NCBI GenBank assembly: GCA_022836615.1
Contig: MU405213.1
Location: 124,001-188,000, forward strand
Direction: 5' to 3'
Source of the DNA: Annulohypoxylon bovei var. microspora
Lineage: Eukaryota > Ascomycota > Sordariomycetes > Xylariales > Hypoxylaceae
DNA: 64,000 nucleotides
Position numbers and translations under genes: made by a program. The notes under the pieces are model-generated. The model had not been told where the DNA came from. It worked only from the letters and a program-made list of their open reading frames with translations, and did not search any database. This document shows positions 11,941-24,140 of the stretch, in pieces; within the stretch, counting starts at the first letter, position 1; each line of letters begins with the position of its first letter.

Positions 11941-14523
11941 TTATACACCTTGGAACATAGAGCGTTGCTCATTCTCCTTGGATTCACGTTTCCGTGGCGG
12001 AGAAATAGCTTTCCATCGGAATTGGCCTAATAGTAACTTGAATCTAGACAGTCGTTTATCGTCCTGAACTAGCCAGAGAACCACAGCCGACACTGCCCAA
12101 GTAGCAAATGCTATCATGACCGTGATTATAATAAACGAAAATTGACTGCGATTGACACTGTCGTAGGTGAATATATCCATACTGAATAGAGACTGGGGTC
12201 AAGGTTAGATCAAGAAGCTCTTAGTGCAAAAGAGTAAGTGACCCACTGAAACATAGCTTAGGGGAAGGTAAAATATGGTGACAATTGTAAAAACTAGAAT
12301 GTATTGGTTTAATACTGTTGCTCTAGATGCCTCACGCACTGAAGTGGCACTAAAGAGCTAGACGATCATGTTAGTAAGCCTCTGAATGCAATTTGAATCT
12401 AGATCTTCTAACGTACGCCATCCCTGAAACTTTTAATCTCTGCCTCCTTCTTTTCTATGCGGTCTAGAAGGGATTTTGAAGAAGAGCCGTGGATAGCTAT
12501 GAGTTCTTCCCATGCATCATCGATTTCGGTTGGAGGCACGGTGCCGTAGTTCGAACTGATAGAACCGCGGCGGGCGGTGTTAGACTGAATATTAACGTCA
12601 AAGTCTTGTTTGAGCTGCTGAAGCTCTCGTTCGCTCTCTTGAATCCACTCAGAGAATACTCTCAATGTCTGGAGGACTGTGAAGTAAAGCTTAGACCTCT
12701 CAAAGGTACTGTCAAACATCGCAGCGCCATCTCGTTTCGGATCAAATAGGTCATCAATCTAGACGCATTAGTTAGGCTTCTAAGGTATTATTATAGCATG
12801 TTTTACCTTAACCTCGACCAAGTTATCAACTTCATTCAGAGTTTCAACCCATTTACGCTTCCATATAGGCAGGACAAAAAGCAGAATTCTAAGATATACG
12901 GCAACGCCCGTAAGCCTCCCTCGACTCGGCATATCTAAAGGCCGTTCGCTTTCCATGAAGAGTCGTCGATAGCCAGAGTCGCTAAGGTAGATAATTGTAT
13001 ATGATGGCATATCTGCAGTGTGAGAAGCGACTACCGCAATGGAGAATCTTTCTTCGGTGATGCCAATATCATCTGTGCCGCTGAGCGAAGTGAGTTTACC
13101 AGAGAAACGAGCAGGACGAAGACCGTTCTTTAGCTGATACTGATGGGCATTCGGCAAGTGCTGCTTCCCAGCCGATAATACACGGAGGTGAAAGTGGAGA
13201 TGAATCCAATTAGATGATACCCAAACCTCGCTCGTCTGCATAAATCGTGGCCATTTGGATGCATAGCAACTTACGAAACGGATAGCCTTTTTAGTTCCTA
13301 GGATCCTTTGGCTCGTGTCACCAACGACACTCATCTGTGACAGAACGAGGTATATGCAGGCGAAGCTAAGAAGTCGTCGGTGATGGAATATTTGCCTTGG
13401 TTCATCGAATTAGCTTATTTGGCCTGGAGGGGATCAATGCGCTAGCTATACCATAGCCGCCCGAAGACTTTGCCATCCCAAGGGCAAGATTTATCAACAC
13501 GTAATCTATCATCATCAGGCTATCATGCTCTATCAGTCTCATAATACTCCTAGGGTTGGAAACTATAATTACCTGGAGTTGGCATAATAGCGAGCGTTTA
13601 CCGCTTAGCCAAGGCTCTCGAGAAAAATGAGCCCCAGAGGAATCGTAGCTTGACTGATATAATAAAGTCTTGGTATACCCCGGACAGTTCAAGAAGAGCA
13701 CGGAGTCTGCGAACTCGTCTGTTTCGAATGGCACATCAACCTCGTCTGGATTCCGTATCGCCCTTCCTTGATATAACCAAATCTCTTTGATGAGCGGCGT
13801 AACTTGAGCGAGTTCAAAGGCGAGAAGTGGCTCTCCAGTTTGATCGATGTGTTTCCACGGCACTTCTATACTCTGGGAGTCTTCATTCGTAGGTTGCTGG
13901 ACTATTAGGACGACATCAGCGTAGCCTTCCTGCTCCCAGCCGAGCATATGCATTAACTCAATTGGGTCATATGACCCAGAAAGAATGTGCGGAAGGTTGT
14001 ATCTTGCTAAGAACATATCGCACAACCGGACTGGATCTGGATGCAATGTGATCTGCAAATACTTCTGCAGAGAGGAAGAGCTCGACACATCTAGTCTTGG
14101 TTGAAAGCGAGTAGTGCTGGCTTGTGAGAAGGAAAACCTAGAATCTTTGCTATTATCATGAGCCTTTTGAAGCATAATTAGAAGCCGCTCTTGTCTCATA
14201 TCCATCTCTGCGAGTCGCTGGAGAACATGCCTGAGGTGGCGATCTCCACTCTCCTGGTTCTCGGCTGACAGGCATCGTTGACAGGTAAGACTCTCATCCG
14301 AAGGGGTTTTGGGTAATTTTGGTTTCCTTCCCCAATTTGAACATATGCGATAATGTCTTTTCAGTCTAGAAGATCTAAGTACGTATTTCCCTGTTTGAGA
14401 ATAAGTTCGATCTATAGATGTTGAGAGCGAGTAATTGTCCGATTGTGGTAGGGTCTGAAAGCTGCTGTTACTGACAAGGATGGTTTGGCTGGATAGGGGC
14501 GTTTGTAAATCGTCGATCCCCAT
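11941..14523 (-). CDS. CorA-like membrane protein, fungal-specific (degenerate GMN motif)
   Basis: Multi-exon gene read right to left. C-terminal exons are clear: an exon ending at 12807, then 12417-12758, 12247-12357 and 11941-12192. Their introns are 48, 59 and 54 bp, with TACTAAC/CTAAC branches. The first exon starts at ATG 14523 and runs to about 13470; the junction between it and the next exon (about 13335-13470) is unresolved. The C-terminal part has a long helical stretch, the CorA-family phrase LFSATSVREASRATVLNQY, a first transmembrane helix (ILVFTIVTIFYLPLSYV), a short loop and a second helix (FIIITVMIAFATWAVSAVV). The loop reads SLFSMD where Mg2+ transporters have GMN, so transport is doubtful. 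The N-terminal 370 residues match nothing I recognise. Confidence 0.7.
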
Positions 14524-16121
14524 ATTGCCTACCTACTGTACTTTAATCAAGTTGGGAATAGGTACCAATCGGTTTTACTTCATATCTTACCAGTATCCAT
14601 TATCACATTGTAGAATGGAAGCCTCGTCTTCTTAAGACATATTTTTACTCATATTCCTCTGGAGGCCGTCTCTCGCAGCTCTCGTAGGCTGAGTAACTGC
14701 GCCAGCGCCATATTGAGATATCCCACCAAACTGTCCAGTCAGAGGTCGCCCACTTACTTTTAACCGCCAAGGATGCTGCATAGGTAATATCCCCGACCTG
14801 CCCGACGTTACATTCGAGGGGACACGAGGAGCAGAAAAAGAAACTGATTTCCAATATCGGGTAACACAAGAAATGGTAACCACCATTCCTGTAGGCTATG
14901 AATTTACTTGCGCTCCTATTAAGGGCTTCTTGAAGGGACCGAATATTTGAACGATTGGAATCTACTAGACCTGAGGCTGCGGATTATGAAACAACCGTTA
15001 GATTATATGCCATGGATAGTACTGAACTTGTGAGCCGCTAGAATTGATAATCCAATATTCTTGATTGAATGAAGCAACATTGAAGGTCGAAGGTTTAAGT
15101 TACAACGCCAACCAAGTATGTAGAAGGATGTGGAGAGAGAGGTGTGGCTGGTGATAATAAAGCACTGCCACATTTCTCTATTGCCGAGACGGACCGTGCT
15201 CGGAGTGTTTGATCGCAACTCGCCGTTATCAGACGCTCTTGCTATGGATAGAAAGTTTAAGGTTACGTGATGCTACTAAAGAATGCAATTGTATTTCTAA
15301 GCCATTTGCGGGTTCGGTCGGCATCTGACTCTTAATAATCCATTCTTAGGGTGCCCCACAAAGAAATAGGCATAGACAAGCTAAGAAGCAAGAAAAAAAG
15401 AAGAGAGGGAAATAAAGTTTATAACATGATGTTAGATTCCTCCTCCAGGACCTCCAAAATATATATACCATCGGCCCGGGACTGATCTAAGTTCGCTTCC
15501 TTCTTAATCCCACGTCTTTTATAATCTATTTCCTAATCGGGAAACAAGGGCTTGTTCTTAAGAGTCCTAGATCTGGAGAAAGGGAGTCAGTCGGACCAGT
15601 GGTATGACCAGACAATTGCGTGCTTCAACGCCGAGTTGACATATTATACAACCAATACACCCATTCGCCAATTCATATTTCGCCCATCCATATTCTAATT
15701 CGCGGTCATGTATTCGAGACCCTGAAATTAGTTCCGTGGGGGTTATCCTGTGGTTGCCGTCCAACGAGAAGAGGCGCATTTGATTCCACCGCGTAAGAAT
15801 CATCATCTATTAACGCCACTCGAGAGCCTATCCCCTTTCATCAGGGTTTGTGGTACTATTTGAGTTTGCTATACACAGGTCATGATAGAGCGAACTTGAA
15901 TTCAAAAAGGTTAACTACTCCTCGTCTTGTTAAACAGTTCTTGTCATTCATATATATACCTACCTAAGCAGGTATATGCCCGTATATAGGAAAAGGACGA
16001 TACTTAGCACCTATCTCAAAAAATCCTGACGTAGGTACCTATCCGGACCGTGGAACTTATCGGACCAGAGATTCTTGTACCTTATCGGGTTACACACCCG
16101 TGAATCGTTTGAGCGGAAAAC
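14524..16121. other. Intergenic, no convincing gene
   Basis: Minus-strand frames at 14632-14886 and 15567-15806 are open but show no domain or splice structure. A tacctacctaagcaggta palindromic tract lies at about 15957-15974. Confidence 0.5.
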
Positions 16122-18456
16122 ATGGGTTTATTGTATGTCACTCCTTGAGACCGAGATTCGGGAAATCAATCTGGTGATACGGGATCATTAACACGGCTTC
16201 TAGAGCTTTGGGCACGGCTCTTGATTGGCCAGATGCGCAGAAGCACGCGCAAAAAGTTAGGGAATGGGGTATCAAGGTAATTCCTTATCGCATCCTACCT
16301 TATAATTATTCCGATGGCAGAGCTGACCCGTCATAGCAATTGCTCGAGATATGGAACAAGGCCAAGGGCAAGGAACGAGATGCTATGTTGTGGGGTGACG
16401 AGGTACTGTCTATCGCGCCTCTATCACCCAGTAAAGCAACATCATTAACAAACCACATAGGTAGAATACTTGGTTGTGAAATATTCTAAAGACGACCCTA
16501 AAGTCCTCCTGTCGCTTCGACAAGCTGATATCCTAACGGCACTGGCAGCCGATGAGGAACTCTCCGATAAGGGTGGCTGCGTGCCAGCACTTCAGGATGT
16601 CGAGTCACAGAAATCGAACCCATTGCCGGTCTTTCACCCCGAGTTTGGTAGGTTCATGCTCGAGGCTACGCCTGGCAAGCCGTGGGGTATCGAATTTAAG
16701 GAACTCTTAGGCGTCGAACGCGACATGAAGACTAGGTGCCTACTTTATTTCTAGCACACATACTAGTTCTAGACTGATTATATTCTAGGAGGAGGATTGC
16801 TAAAGACCACATGCATTCTGATGAATATCCCATCACTCTCACCACCTTTCCTCGTCTGGGAGTTCCGGGCGTCTTCACGGATCCCTATTACCCAGCCTCC
16901 GGATCGAAGCTTCGTTCGCAATTCGTACCAGATGAAATCGCCAATCCACACATCCGATTTCCCACCCTAGCAGCAAACATACGCTGGCGGCGTGGGAAAA
17001 AAGTCCAAGTGAATGTTCCTGTGTTTCATGATGAGAAGACGCCGAACCCATGGAAAGACCCTACGGTCAACTACGATCTTCACAACTGGCCGGAAGATGA
17101 CGATGTGAGGAATGGCGCAGCCCCAGATAACTTTATCCATATGGATGCCATGGCATTCGGAATGGGAAGTTGTTGCTTGCAAATCACTTTCCAGGCGAAG
17201 AATATCACCGAGGGCAGACGAATGTACGATCAGCTAAGTCCAATAGGGCCGATCATGCTGGCGTTAACAGCAGCGACCCCTATATATAAGGGGTTCCTAG
17301 CCGATACCGATATCCGCTGGAATCAAATCAGTCGGGCTGTAGATGACCGGACCCCCGAGGAATTAGGAGAAAAGGTTAGTGTGCTACACAGCAACGTGGG
17401 TCAACTCTCAAAGTACTAATTATCATGAAGCCCCTGAAAAATAGTCCCTGGCGTATTCCTAAGTCTCGCTATGCATCTAATTCTACTTATATCAGCACCG
17501 ATGCGCGCCTAAGACCAGAGTACTGCGATCCTAACCTTATCATCGACGAAGCTATTAAGACGGAGCTCCTACAAGGCGGCATGGACGATCGCCTCGCAAC
17601 ACACTTCGCCCATCTATTCATCCGGGACCCCATCGTAATCTTCAGCGAGGACCTCAAGGAGCTAGACCTGACCAAGGCTGACCATTTCGAGAACATCCAA
17701 AGCACCAACTGGCAGCACATAAGGTTCAAACCGCCACCACCTGGGTCCGATATCGGCTGGCGCGTCGAGTTCCGCCCTATGGAGATCCAGATCACGGACT
17801 TCGAGAACGCGGCCTTCGCCGTGTTCATGGTGCTGATCACGCGTGCCATCCTAAGCTTTGACCTGAACTTCTACATCCCGATCGTCAAGGTCGACGAGAA
17901 CATGGAGACGGCGCACGCCCGGGACGCAGTCTTGGACAAGAAGTTCTACTTCCGCAAGAACCCGTTCGCAAACCGGCCCTCACGCAGCGGCGCCGCGTCG
18001 CGCCAGGGCTCACCGACAGCCAGCCGCCCGCCCACGCCGGTCGGACCCGTGGAGGACGAGTTCACGCTGATGACCATTGACGAGATCATCAACGGTGCGG
18101 GGCCCGACAGCGATCACGACTTTCCGGGCTTAATCCCTATCGTGGAGAGCTATCTCGACTCCGTCAACGTCGATGTGCAGACCCGCTGCGAGCTCTCGAC
18201 TTACCTCGAACTCATACGCATGCGCGCCAGCGGCGAGCTCTGGACCGCGGCTAAGTGGATCCGGCATTTTGTTGCTAAGCACCCCGAATATGCCCGCGAC
18301 AGTGTGGTCACGGACCATATTACGAAGGATCTCGTCGCCGCGGTCGTGGAGATCGGCGAAAGGGAGCAGGAGGGCCGCGGGTGGAGAGGTCTTCCCGCGC
18401 CGGATGTGGAGCGCTTGCTTGGGAAATTTAGGAGTAGCGGGCGCGGAGGTGCTTAG
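16122..18456 (+). CDS. gcs1: Glutamate-cysteine ligase catalytic subunit (gamma-glutamylcysteine synthetase)
   Basis: First and rate-limiting step of glutathione synthesis (Glu + Cys + ATP). Six exons: 16122-16132, 16204-16276, 16337-16402, 16461-16735, 16789-17374 and 17431-18456, giving 678 aa, normal for the family. The first coding exon is only 11 nt; splicing yields MGLLALGTALDWPDAQKH, the family's usual N-terminus. Diagnostic blocks are WGDEVEYLVV, FHPEFGRFMLEATPGKPWG, FPRLGVPG and the substrate-site stretch around HMDAMAFGMGSCCLQ. The last exon contains a Ser/Pro-rich insertion (about residues 520-545). All five introns are GT..AG and 53-71 bp. A glutathione S-transferase lies 4 kb downstream. 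Confidence 0.95.
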
Positions 18457-19279
18457 GTGGGTGAGGTTTGGTTACTTAGCTGGAAGCCTTAGGTTTCGCG
18501 TAAGGGAGAGCGATCATGGTAGCTGGTAGTGGTCTGGGCGAATGGACTAGGGTGACTGTGCGTGCATTATTTACGGCGTATTGTTCCTCGGGTGCATACA
18601 CGATGGGCTCTCTTCTAATGCTAGCGGCAGCGGCTCTTGCGCCGTTGATTACCTACAATCCTACAATTCTTAGTACAAGATATCGAGAATAGAATAGCGT
18701 ATAAATTTTATATTTATTTTGCGAAGTTCTGTGTGCTTTTACTCGTAGTTATAGTTGAGATGTAAAAGAGATCCCTAGGCCAAACACTTATGTAGGTACC
18801 CATTTTGTGAGGCTATTTGTAATGATGGAAGATTCGGAAAGTTATTAATATAATGATGCCATAGAGAGAATTGCTTAGAATTGAAATTAAACTGTTTCAA
18901 TTTGGAATTCGAATATACCTAACTATACGTTTTATATGTGCGAGGAGTTGACGTAGGGGGTTTTCGCTTAAAGTTCCTTCCCGCTCTTAGAAGCAATACC
19001 TATATTTTGCGACTTCATTATAATCCCATTCTACAAACAGTTAATAACTCTTTACATTTGTTTCACTGAACCCCAAAAAGGCTTTGTAATTTTTAATATT
19101 TTTTCGTGTTTTAAATGTCGCGCAGAGCAGGTGGATTTTGGTAAGGTAAGGAAATAGGGGAGTTCCGCATATGACGAATGGTAGGCTATCACATGGGTAC
19201 CCCAACGGAAATGCAAAGCGAGCCCTCTAGTTTACCAGAGTAGCATTTCCTTATAAGTCTTAATAGAGCCCAAATTATC
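18457..19279. other. Intergenic, no gene seen
   Basis: AT-rich 3' flank of the ligase gene leading up to the 5S rRNA gene. Confidence 0.5.
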
Positions 19280-19398
19280 ACGTACGACCATAGGATTTAG
19301 AATACTCGGGATCCCGTCCGCTCTCCCTTAGATAAGCTGAATACCGCTGGACCAGTAGTTGGGTCGGTGACGACCAGCGAATCCCCAGTGTTGTACGT
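19280..19398 (+). rRNA. 5S ribosomal RNA gene
   Basis: 119 bp closely resembling the Neurospora 5S sequence as I remember it: ACGTACGACC start, an internal CGGGATCCCGTCCGCTCTCCC block, the internal promoter block AGTAGTTGGGTCGGTGACGA, and a GTTGTACGT end. The first and last nine bases pair as the terminal stem. A T-rich tract after the 3' end, with a run of nine T from about 19411, is a pol III terminator. Single dispersed 5S genes between protein genes are typical of filamentous ascomycetes. Confidence 0.93.
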
Positions 19399-19930
19399 TC
19401 TCTTTTTGCCTTTTTTTTTATATGGTTTTTCTAAAAGATATATGAATAACCAGGTAGGTAGGTGCTGGGTGGGTGCCCAGAAGGAAAGTGCGATACGCAC
19501 TGTAAAGGGGTACATGTGAGATTTTATCCGCTAAAAGCTTTTTGAGCTAAAACTTCACACCTACAACGTCAACACTACTGATCCCTTTTCTGTCAATTGA
19601 ACTTGTCGCTTTGCCTAATTGATTTGAATCGTCGATTTACCTTGTAATTTATTTTTTCATGTTTACTAGCCTTCAAGACTAGGTAGCCTTTAAGATGGTT
19701 CAGCAAGAGGTTGTTGGTTCAGCAAGCGCTGGGCTTCACTGGCCCACAAAAACAGACCAACGTTCCGACTCACTCACTGCGGCTGCGGCTGCGTCGATAA
19801 AATTCGGCTTCGCCCCGAGATTTATGGCTTAACTAACCTATCGTTCTACTTCTAATAGACAGTTTTCAATACGCCCATGATTTCCAAGTTGTATCGTTTG
19901 GCTTAGTTTCTAGCTTCTTTAGGGTATTTG
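19399..19930. other. Intergenic, HET promoter region
   Basis: Starts with the 5S terminator T-run. No gene seen. Confidence 0.5.
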
Positions 19931-22221
19931 ATGATGGCCTCAAATTACCTTTCTCACTCGCATCTACCCGGAGGAAAACGATCGTTTGGGTGTCCTATAG
20001 AGGAATTAATATCCCATTCGCGTGGTACAGACAACGAACCAGCGTGCCACAGCTGTGGGTTGATTTTACAGGCGGCAGAATGCTATAAACCCGGTTGGAT
20101 GAAAATGGACTCGCGGGATCCCGCTGTCCGCGTTCGCATATATAATCAGATTAATTTACAAAGAATAGTTCTTTTCGAAACTTCGACTCATGAGCCATCG
20201 GGCCACGTTTTATCGCACCCGATATTCTCATTCGATATCATACAGCGACCGTCAGCTAACTCTAAGTGTATAAATCCAGCTGTGTACCTATAGGTACCTA
20301 ATGAAATCTCTGTAACGAATAGCTAATTGTTCGACAAGCTCAAGATGTCCTCGCAGGCTCAAAAGAACGCCTCATTGCATCTTCCGAAAATGATGAGTCC
20401 ATATGGGTAGACGCGTGTCAAAGCTGGAATGTCCTAGAAGACTCATCAACGCAAGTGGCCTTCGACCGCGCCGCTATGTGGCTCTCTCATTGCGTGAAGC
20501 ACGATAAAGCTTGTGAGCCGCCGAATAAGGACTTCGTACCTCGGCGACTTCTCAACGTCGGGCATAAAGATGAGATAAGCGAGCCGTTTCTCTTTGAACC
20601 AACTGAGCCACTGGCATACGCCTGCCTTAGTTATTGCTGGGGAGAAAATATCAGAGATGTCCTTACAACAACAACATCTAACCTCGACAAGCATTACCGG
20701 GGTATTCCTTTAGGTTCCATGCCAAAAAGTGTACAAGATGCTGTCAGGGTCTGTAGAGGCCTTGGGATCCTATATTTGTGGGTAGATTCCCTCTGCATCG
20801 TCCAAAACGACTATGAGGCCTGGCGTCAGGACGCGTCTATGATGGATCGCATCTATCTTAACTCTCACGTCACAATTTCTGCCCTTGAGCCGAGCAGCTG
20901 TAAAACAGGATTCTTAGGAAAACAGAAATATGGCCTTCCTGGGTGGCAGCGCCAATTAAAGCCTTACGACACTACACAGGAAATAATTGTCCGGCCAGAG
21001 GTAAAACGAACCATGAAACCTGCACTGGACAAGCGAGCTTGGTGTCTACAAGAAACATTACTTCCATGTCGGAGGCTCTGCTTCGATGGGAATGAAATGA
21101 GCTGGGAGTGTTTATGCCGCAAGCTCTGCGAGTGTGGGCACCACGTCCGGTCACAGGCCACGCCGGGGGATATCCTGGAGAGATTAAGTCTTGGACAGCT
21201 TGGGGCATTAATGAAGAAGAAAACGTTATTATCCGCACCAGCACCACAGCTTGTCCCTAATCCTAATGACCTTTCTGGTAACTACTTAGCTTGGCTCGTG
21301 GGAACTGAGACGTCTGATGACGGTTGGAAGATTCCAACAGAGCTGGAAAGTATTTATGAGCTGTGGAGAACTCTAGTTTCTCGCTACTCGCTTCGCTTAT
21401 TCTCTCGGCGGAGCGATAAATTGATAGCAATCGAAGGATTGGCCAATATCGTACGTGGCTATGTACGAGACGGGGATACCCCTGAAGATGAATATCTTGC
21501 TGGGCTATGGAAGAAAGAACTTCCTCTTGATCTAGCCTGGCGAGTCACCTCTTATATCCCTAAACCGGAATCATTGGTCGATGAAGAGTCTGGCGCAGTG
21601 CGTGAAGAGGAATCTTTCCCTTCATGGTCATGGGCATCTTGCCACAATGTGATCAGTTACGATGCTGTACAAAGGGCAACAGGCTGGAAATACAGTCCCG
21701 AGCTAATTGCTACAACTGAAGGCGGTAGTATTCGCTTTGAAGGGAAACTAGTCCCCGTTGAACTAGCAATATTCAGAGACCTTAGTCGTCCAGAAACTGC
21801 CTTTATTTCCGAGCGAGTCGAACCAGGAGTGCCCAGACTTTATGACGATAACGGGATTGAGGCATTCGTGAGGGAAGGAAATCTAAAAGCTGTCAGAGTA
21901 TACTTGGATGAACTCGTAGGTGCGACAATGACGAAAAACGATCCTCAGGCCTCTTGCTGGATCAAGGGTAAATGTGCAAAGGGTTGTTGTTCATGGGACA
22001 AGGGTGATAATGGTACAAAGACTGAGTATTACTGTTTTAAACTCTTCTCATGGTTATCGAAGAAGGATACGAAAGTAGAAACATGGTTCCTTTTGCTAAG
22101 GTCGTCTCGTCGAGTTGAACAGGCATTTGAGAGGATTGGGGTGGGCCTCTTGGATTCACCAGATCCGAAAACTTCTTTTCTATTTGAATCAGCGGAGACG
22201 CAAGTTGTCAATATTATATGA
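19931..22221 (+). CDS. HET-domain protein (heterokaryon-incompatibility family)
   Basis: The HET domain is a fungal TIR-like death domain used in allorecognition. The main exon is open from 20323 to the stop at 22221. It carries the diagnostic blocks LAYACLSYCWG, GILYLWVDSLCIVQND, DASMMDRIYLNSHVTISA and KRAWCLQETLLPCRRL. An upstream exon from ATG 19931 encodes a Cys-containing N-terminal segment (ACHSCGLIL..) typical of these proteins. The intron joining them is not resolved; the best fit is about 20282-20322, which is short at 41 bp. After the HET domain the protein has an 'FPSWSWAS' block typical of the family and a Cys-rich patch near CWIKGKCAKGCCSW. No NACHT, ankyrin or WD partner domain is attached. 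Target and specificity unknown. Confidence 0.9.
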
Positions 22222-22434
22222 ATATTCTACTATCCCCTTAACTAGCAGTTATCTGAAGACAGGGTTTAATAGGTACAGCATAATATACTTCCAAACCGCG
22301 ATCAGCTGGGGGTACCTTCAAGCCAGATGAACAGTATTATATTTCATTAAATCCTATCTATATACAGTTGCCAGTTAAGGGGAGAATGGTATTATAACAT
22401 GGGAGCGCGAACGGCCCTCACCCTCGACCCGTCT

Positions 22435-23224
22435 TCACCAGAACGCAACATCATACCCATTCCCCTTCTCGAGCGCCCTCTGCCACGCCGGTCGCGCCGT
22501 ACACCTAGCATGGAACGCCTTCAAGCGCGGGAACTTCTCGAGGTCAATCCACTTCCACTGGACGGCCCAGTCCACATACCACATCAGCGAGAAATCCGCG
22601 CGCGTCGGCTCCTCGGTCCCCAGGAACCACTTCCTCTCCTCGCCCTTCGGCGCGAGCTGCGCGTCCAGGTACCCGAACATCTTCCCGAGCTCGGCGTCGA
22701 GGAACACGTGGTCCAGCGCGTACCGGATCAGCGCCGGGAGCGGGCGCACGGGGAAGGGCGCCTGCTTGACGACCAGCGTGAGCACCAGCTTGACGGTCAG
22801 CAGCGGGCACAGCGTCGCGCCGCCGAGCGAGAGCAGCTGGTCCTCGCGCACGGCGTCGTCCTCGCTCGCGCTGCCGGCCCCGGGCGCGGGGGTGCGGAAC
22901 TTCTTGCCCTCGTCGTACGTGCCGATGAGCCACAGCGCGATGGCGGACCGCTCGGTCAGCACGCGGCCCGAGGGCGTGACTAGCGTCGGCGACTTGCCGA
23001 TCGGGTGCACGGCGAAGAGCGCCGGCGGCGCCCGGTTCTTCACGCGCGCGTGCTTTACTAGGTTGTACTCGATGCCCAGCTCCTCCAGCAGCCAGAGCGT
23101 GAGGTGCGATTGCGAGTTCTGATCGGGTTTCTCGTTTTAGCGTGCGTAATTAATTGCATGGTATAACTTTAGTGTAGGTGTGACTAACCTCTAGATGGTG
23201 AAGCGTGGGCTTGCCGTCCGCCAT
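22435..23224 (-). CDS. Glutathione S-transferase (Gtt1-like)
   Basis: Exons 23189-23224 and 22435-23118 (intron 70 bp, GTTAGT..ATCAG) give 239 aa. The protein starts MADGKPTLHHLE and continues NSQSHLTLWLLEELGIEY, the thioredoxin-fold N-terminus and glutathione-binding Ser region of Gtt1-type GSTs. An ERSAIALWL block and an all-helical C-terminal domain with EEPTRADFSLMW follow; the latter is the conserved GST N-capping region. It should conjugate glutathione to electrophiles or reduce peroxides. Very GC-rich compared with its flanks. Confidence 0.9.
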
Positions 23225-24140
23225 AATTAGGTACTGAATTAAGTAGGTATCTTGGGTACCAAGGTAGATGGGTATCTATACGGTTTTATAGGAGAAGTAC
23301 GATTTAAAATCAAAAACGCATTTAAATAAACAACTTTTCCATCTTTTTCTTATATAAATTGAGGCGTTAACGACCTTTTTATAAAGCGAGTCGCGAGATC
23401 CTAGCGCTGAGACTAGGAATGTTTGAAGGATCGAGGGTCGAGAGCGAGCGACCCCTAGGATGCCAATCGGACGCTTCCCCCCCTAGTCCTTGTCCCCTTT
23501 TAGCTTGAATAGCTCGGATTCCTGACCACTGAAGATCCACGATGATTATTTATGGTTGTGCCTATTTCTTGTATTTTATAGCTTGCCCTGGAGGCTGTCA
23601 GCTGAGCCGCCATTCCCTCATGAGTCATTAAACGTAAATTATTGACATGTTGACGGGCCTGCTCGACTGCATTCAACGATGTTTTGTGTTTCTCCGAAAA
23701 CACATTAGAGATAATAGGTAATCGATAGAATTTTGTTTGAAGTTTTGGCAAACACTATGATCATCACTTAGAGCTGGTGTAGAAGGGCTTGTATGAAGAA
23801 AACCAGTAATTAGACTTATCATATCACATCAAATTGACCAACCACTCTAGAAGGCCTTATTGCATCTGGCAGGGGAAGCAACGGGATTGAAGCTTCGTTC
23901 AATTGAACTTCCATCTGGTCCATGAGCTAAGTCATTGTTAGCTATGTGCATTCCAGGACCACAGAACTCAACATGATATCAACATAGAATACACCCAGCG
24001 ATGCCATGCGCCCGCCAGCAATACCAGCAATACTCCAAACGCCGAACATTTCCGCCCAGAAAGAATTTCAGGTTCCCTATACCGTACCAGTGCTAGTTGC
24101 AAACCCAACTTAGGCCACATCCATACCCTCAGCTTATGGG
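23225..24140. other. Intergenic, no convincing gene
   Basis: Holds one 83-codon minus-strand open frame (23500-23751) without recognisable content, and two ggta/tacc motifs near 23242-23262. Confidence 0.5.

Noticed and set aside
14632..14886. Extra upstream exon or separate small gene before the CorA-like gene
   Set aside because: Two overlapping frames give unrelated peptides, and no donor/acceptor pair links either to the exon at 14523.
22399..22983. 194-codon plus-strand frame
   Set aside because: Antisense to the glutathione S-transferase; Arg/Pro/Leu composition typical of a shadow frame.
23500..23751. 83-codon minus-strand frame as a gene
   Set aside because: No domain, no splice partner and composition like its AT-rich surroundings.
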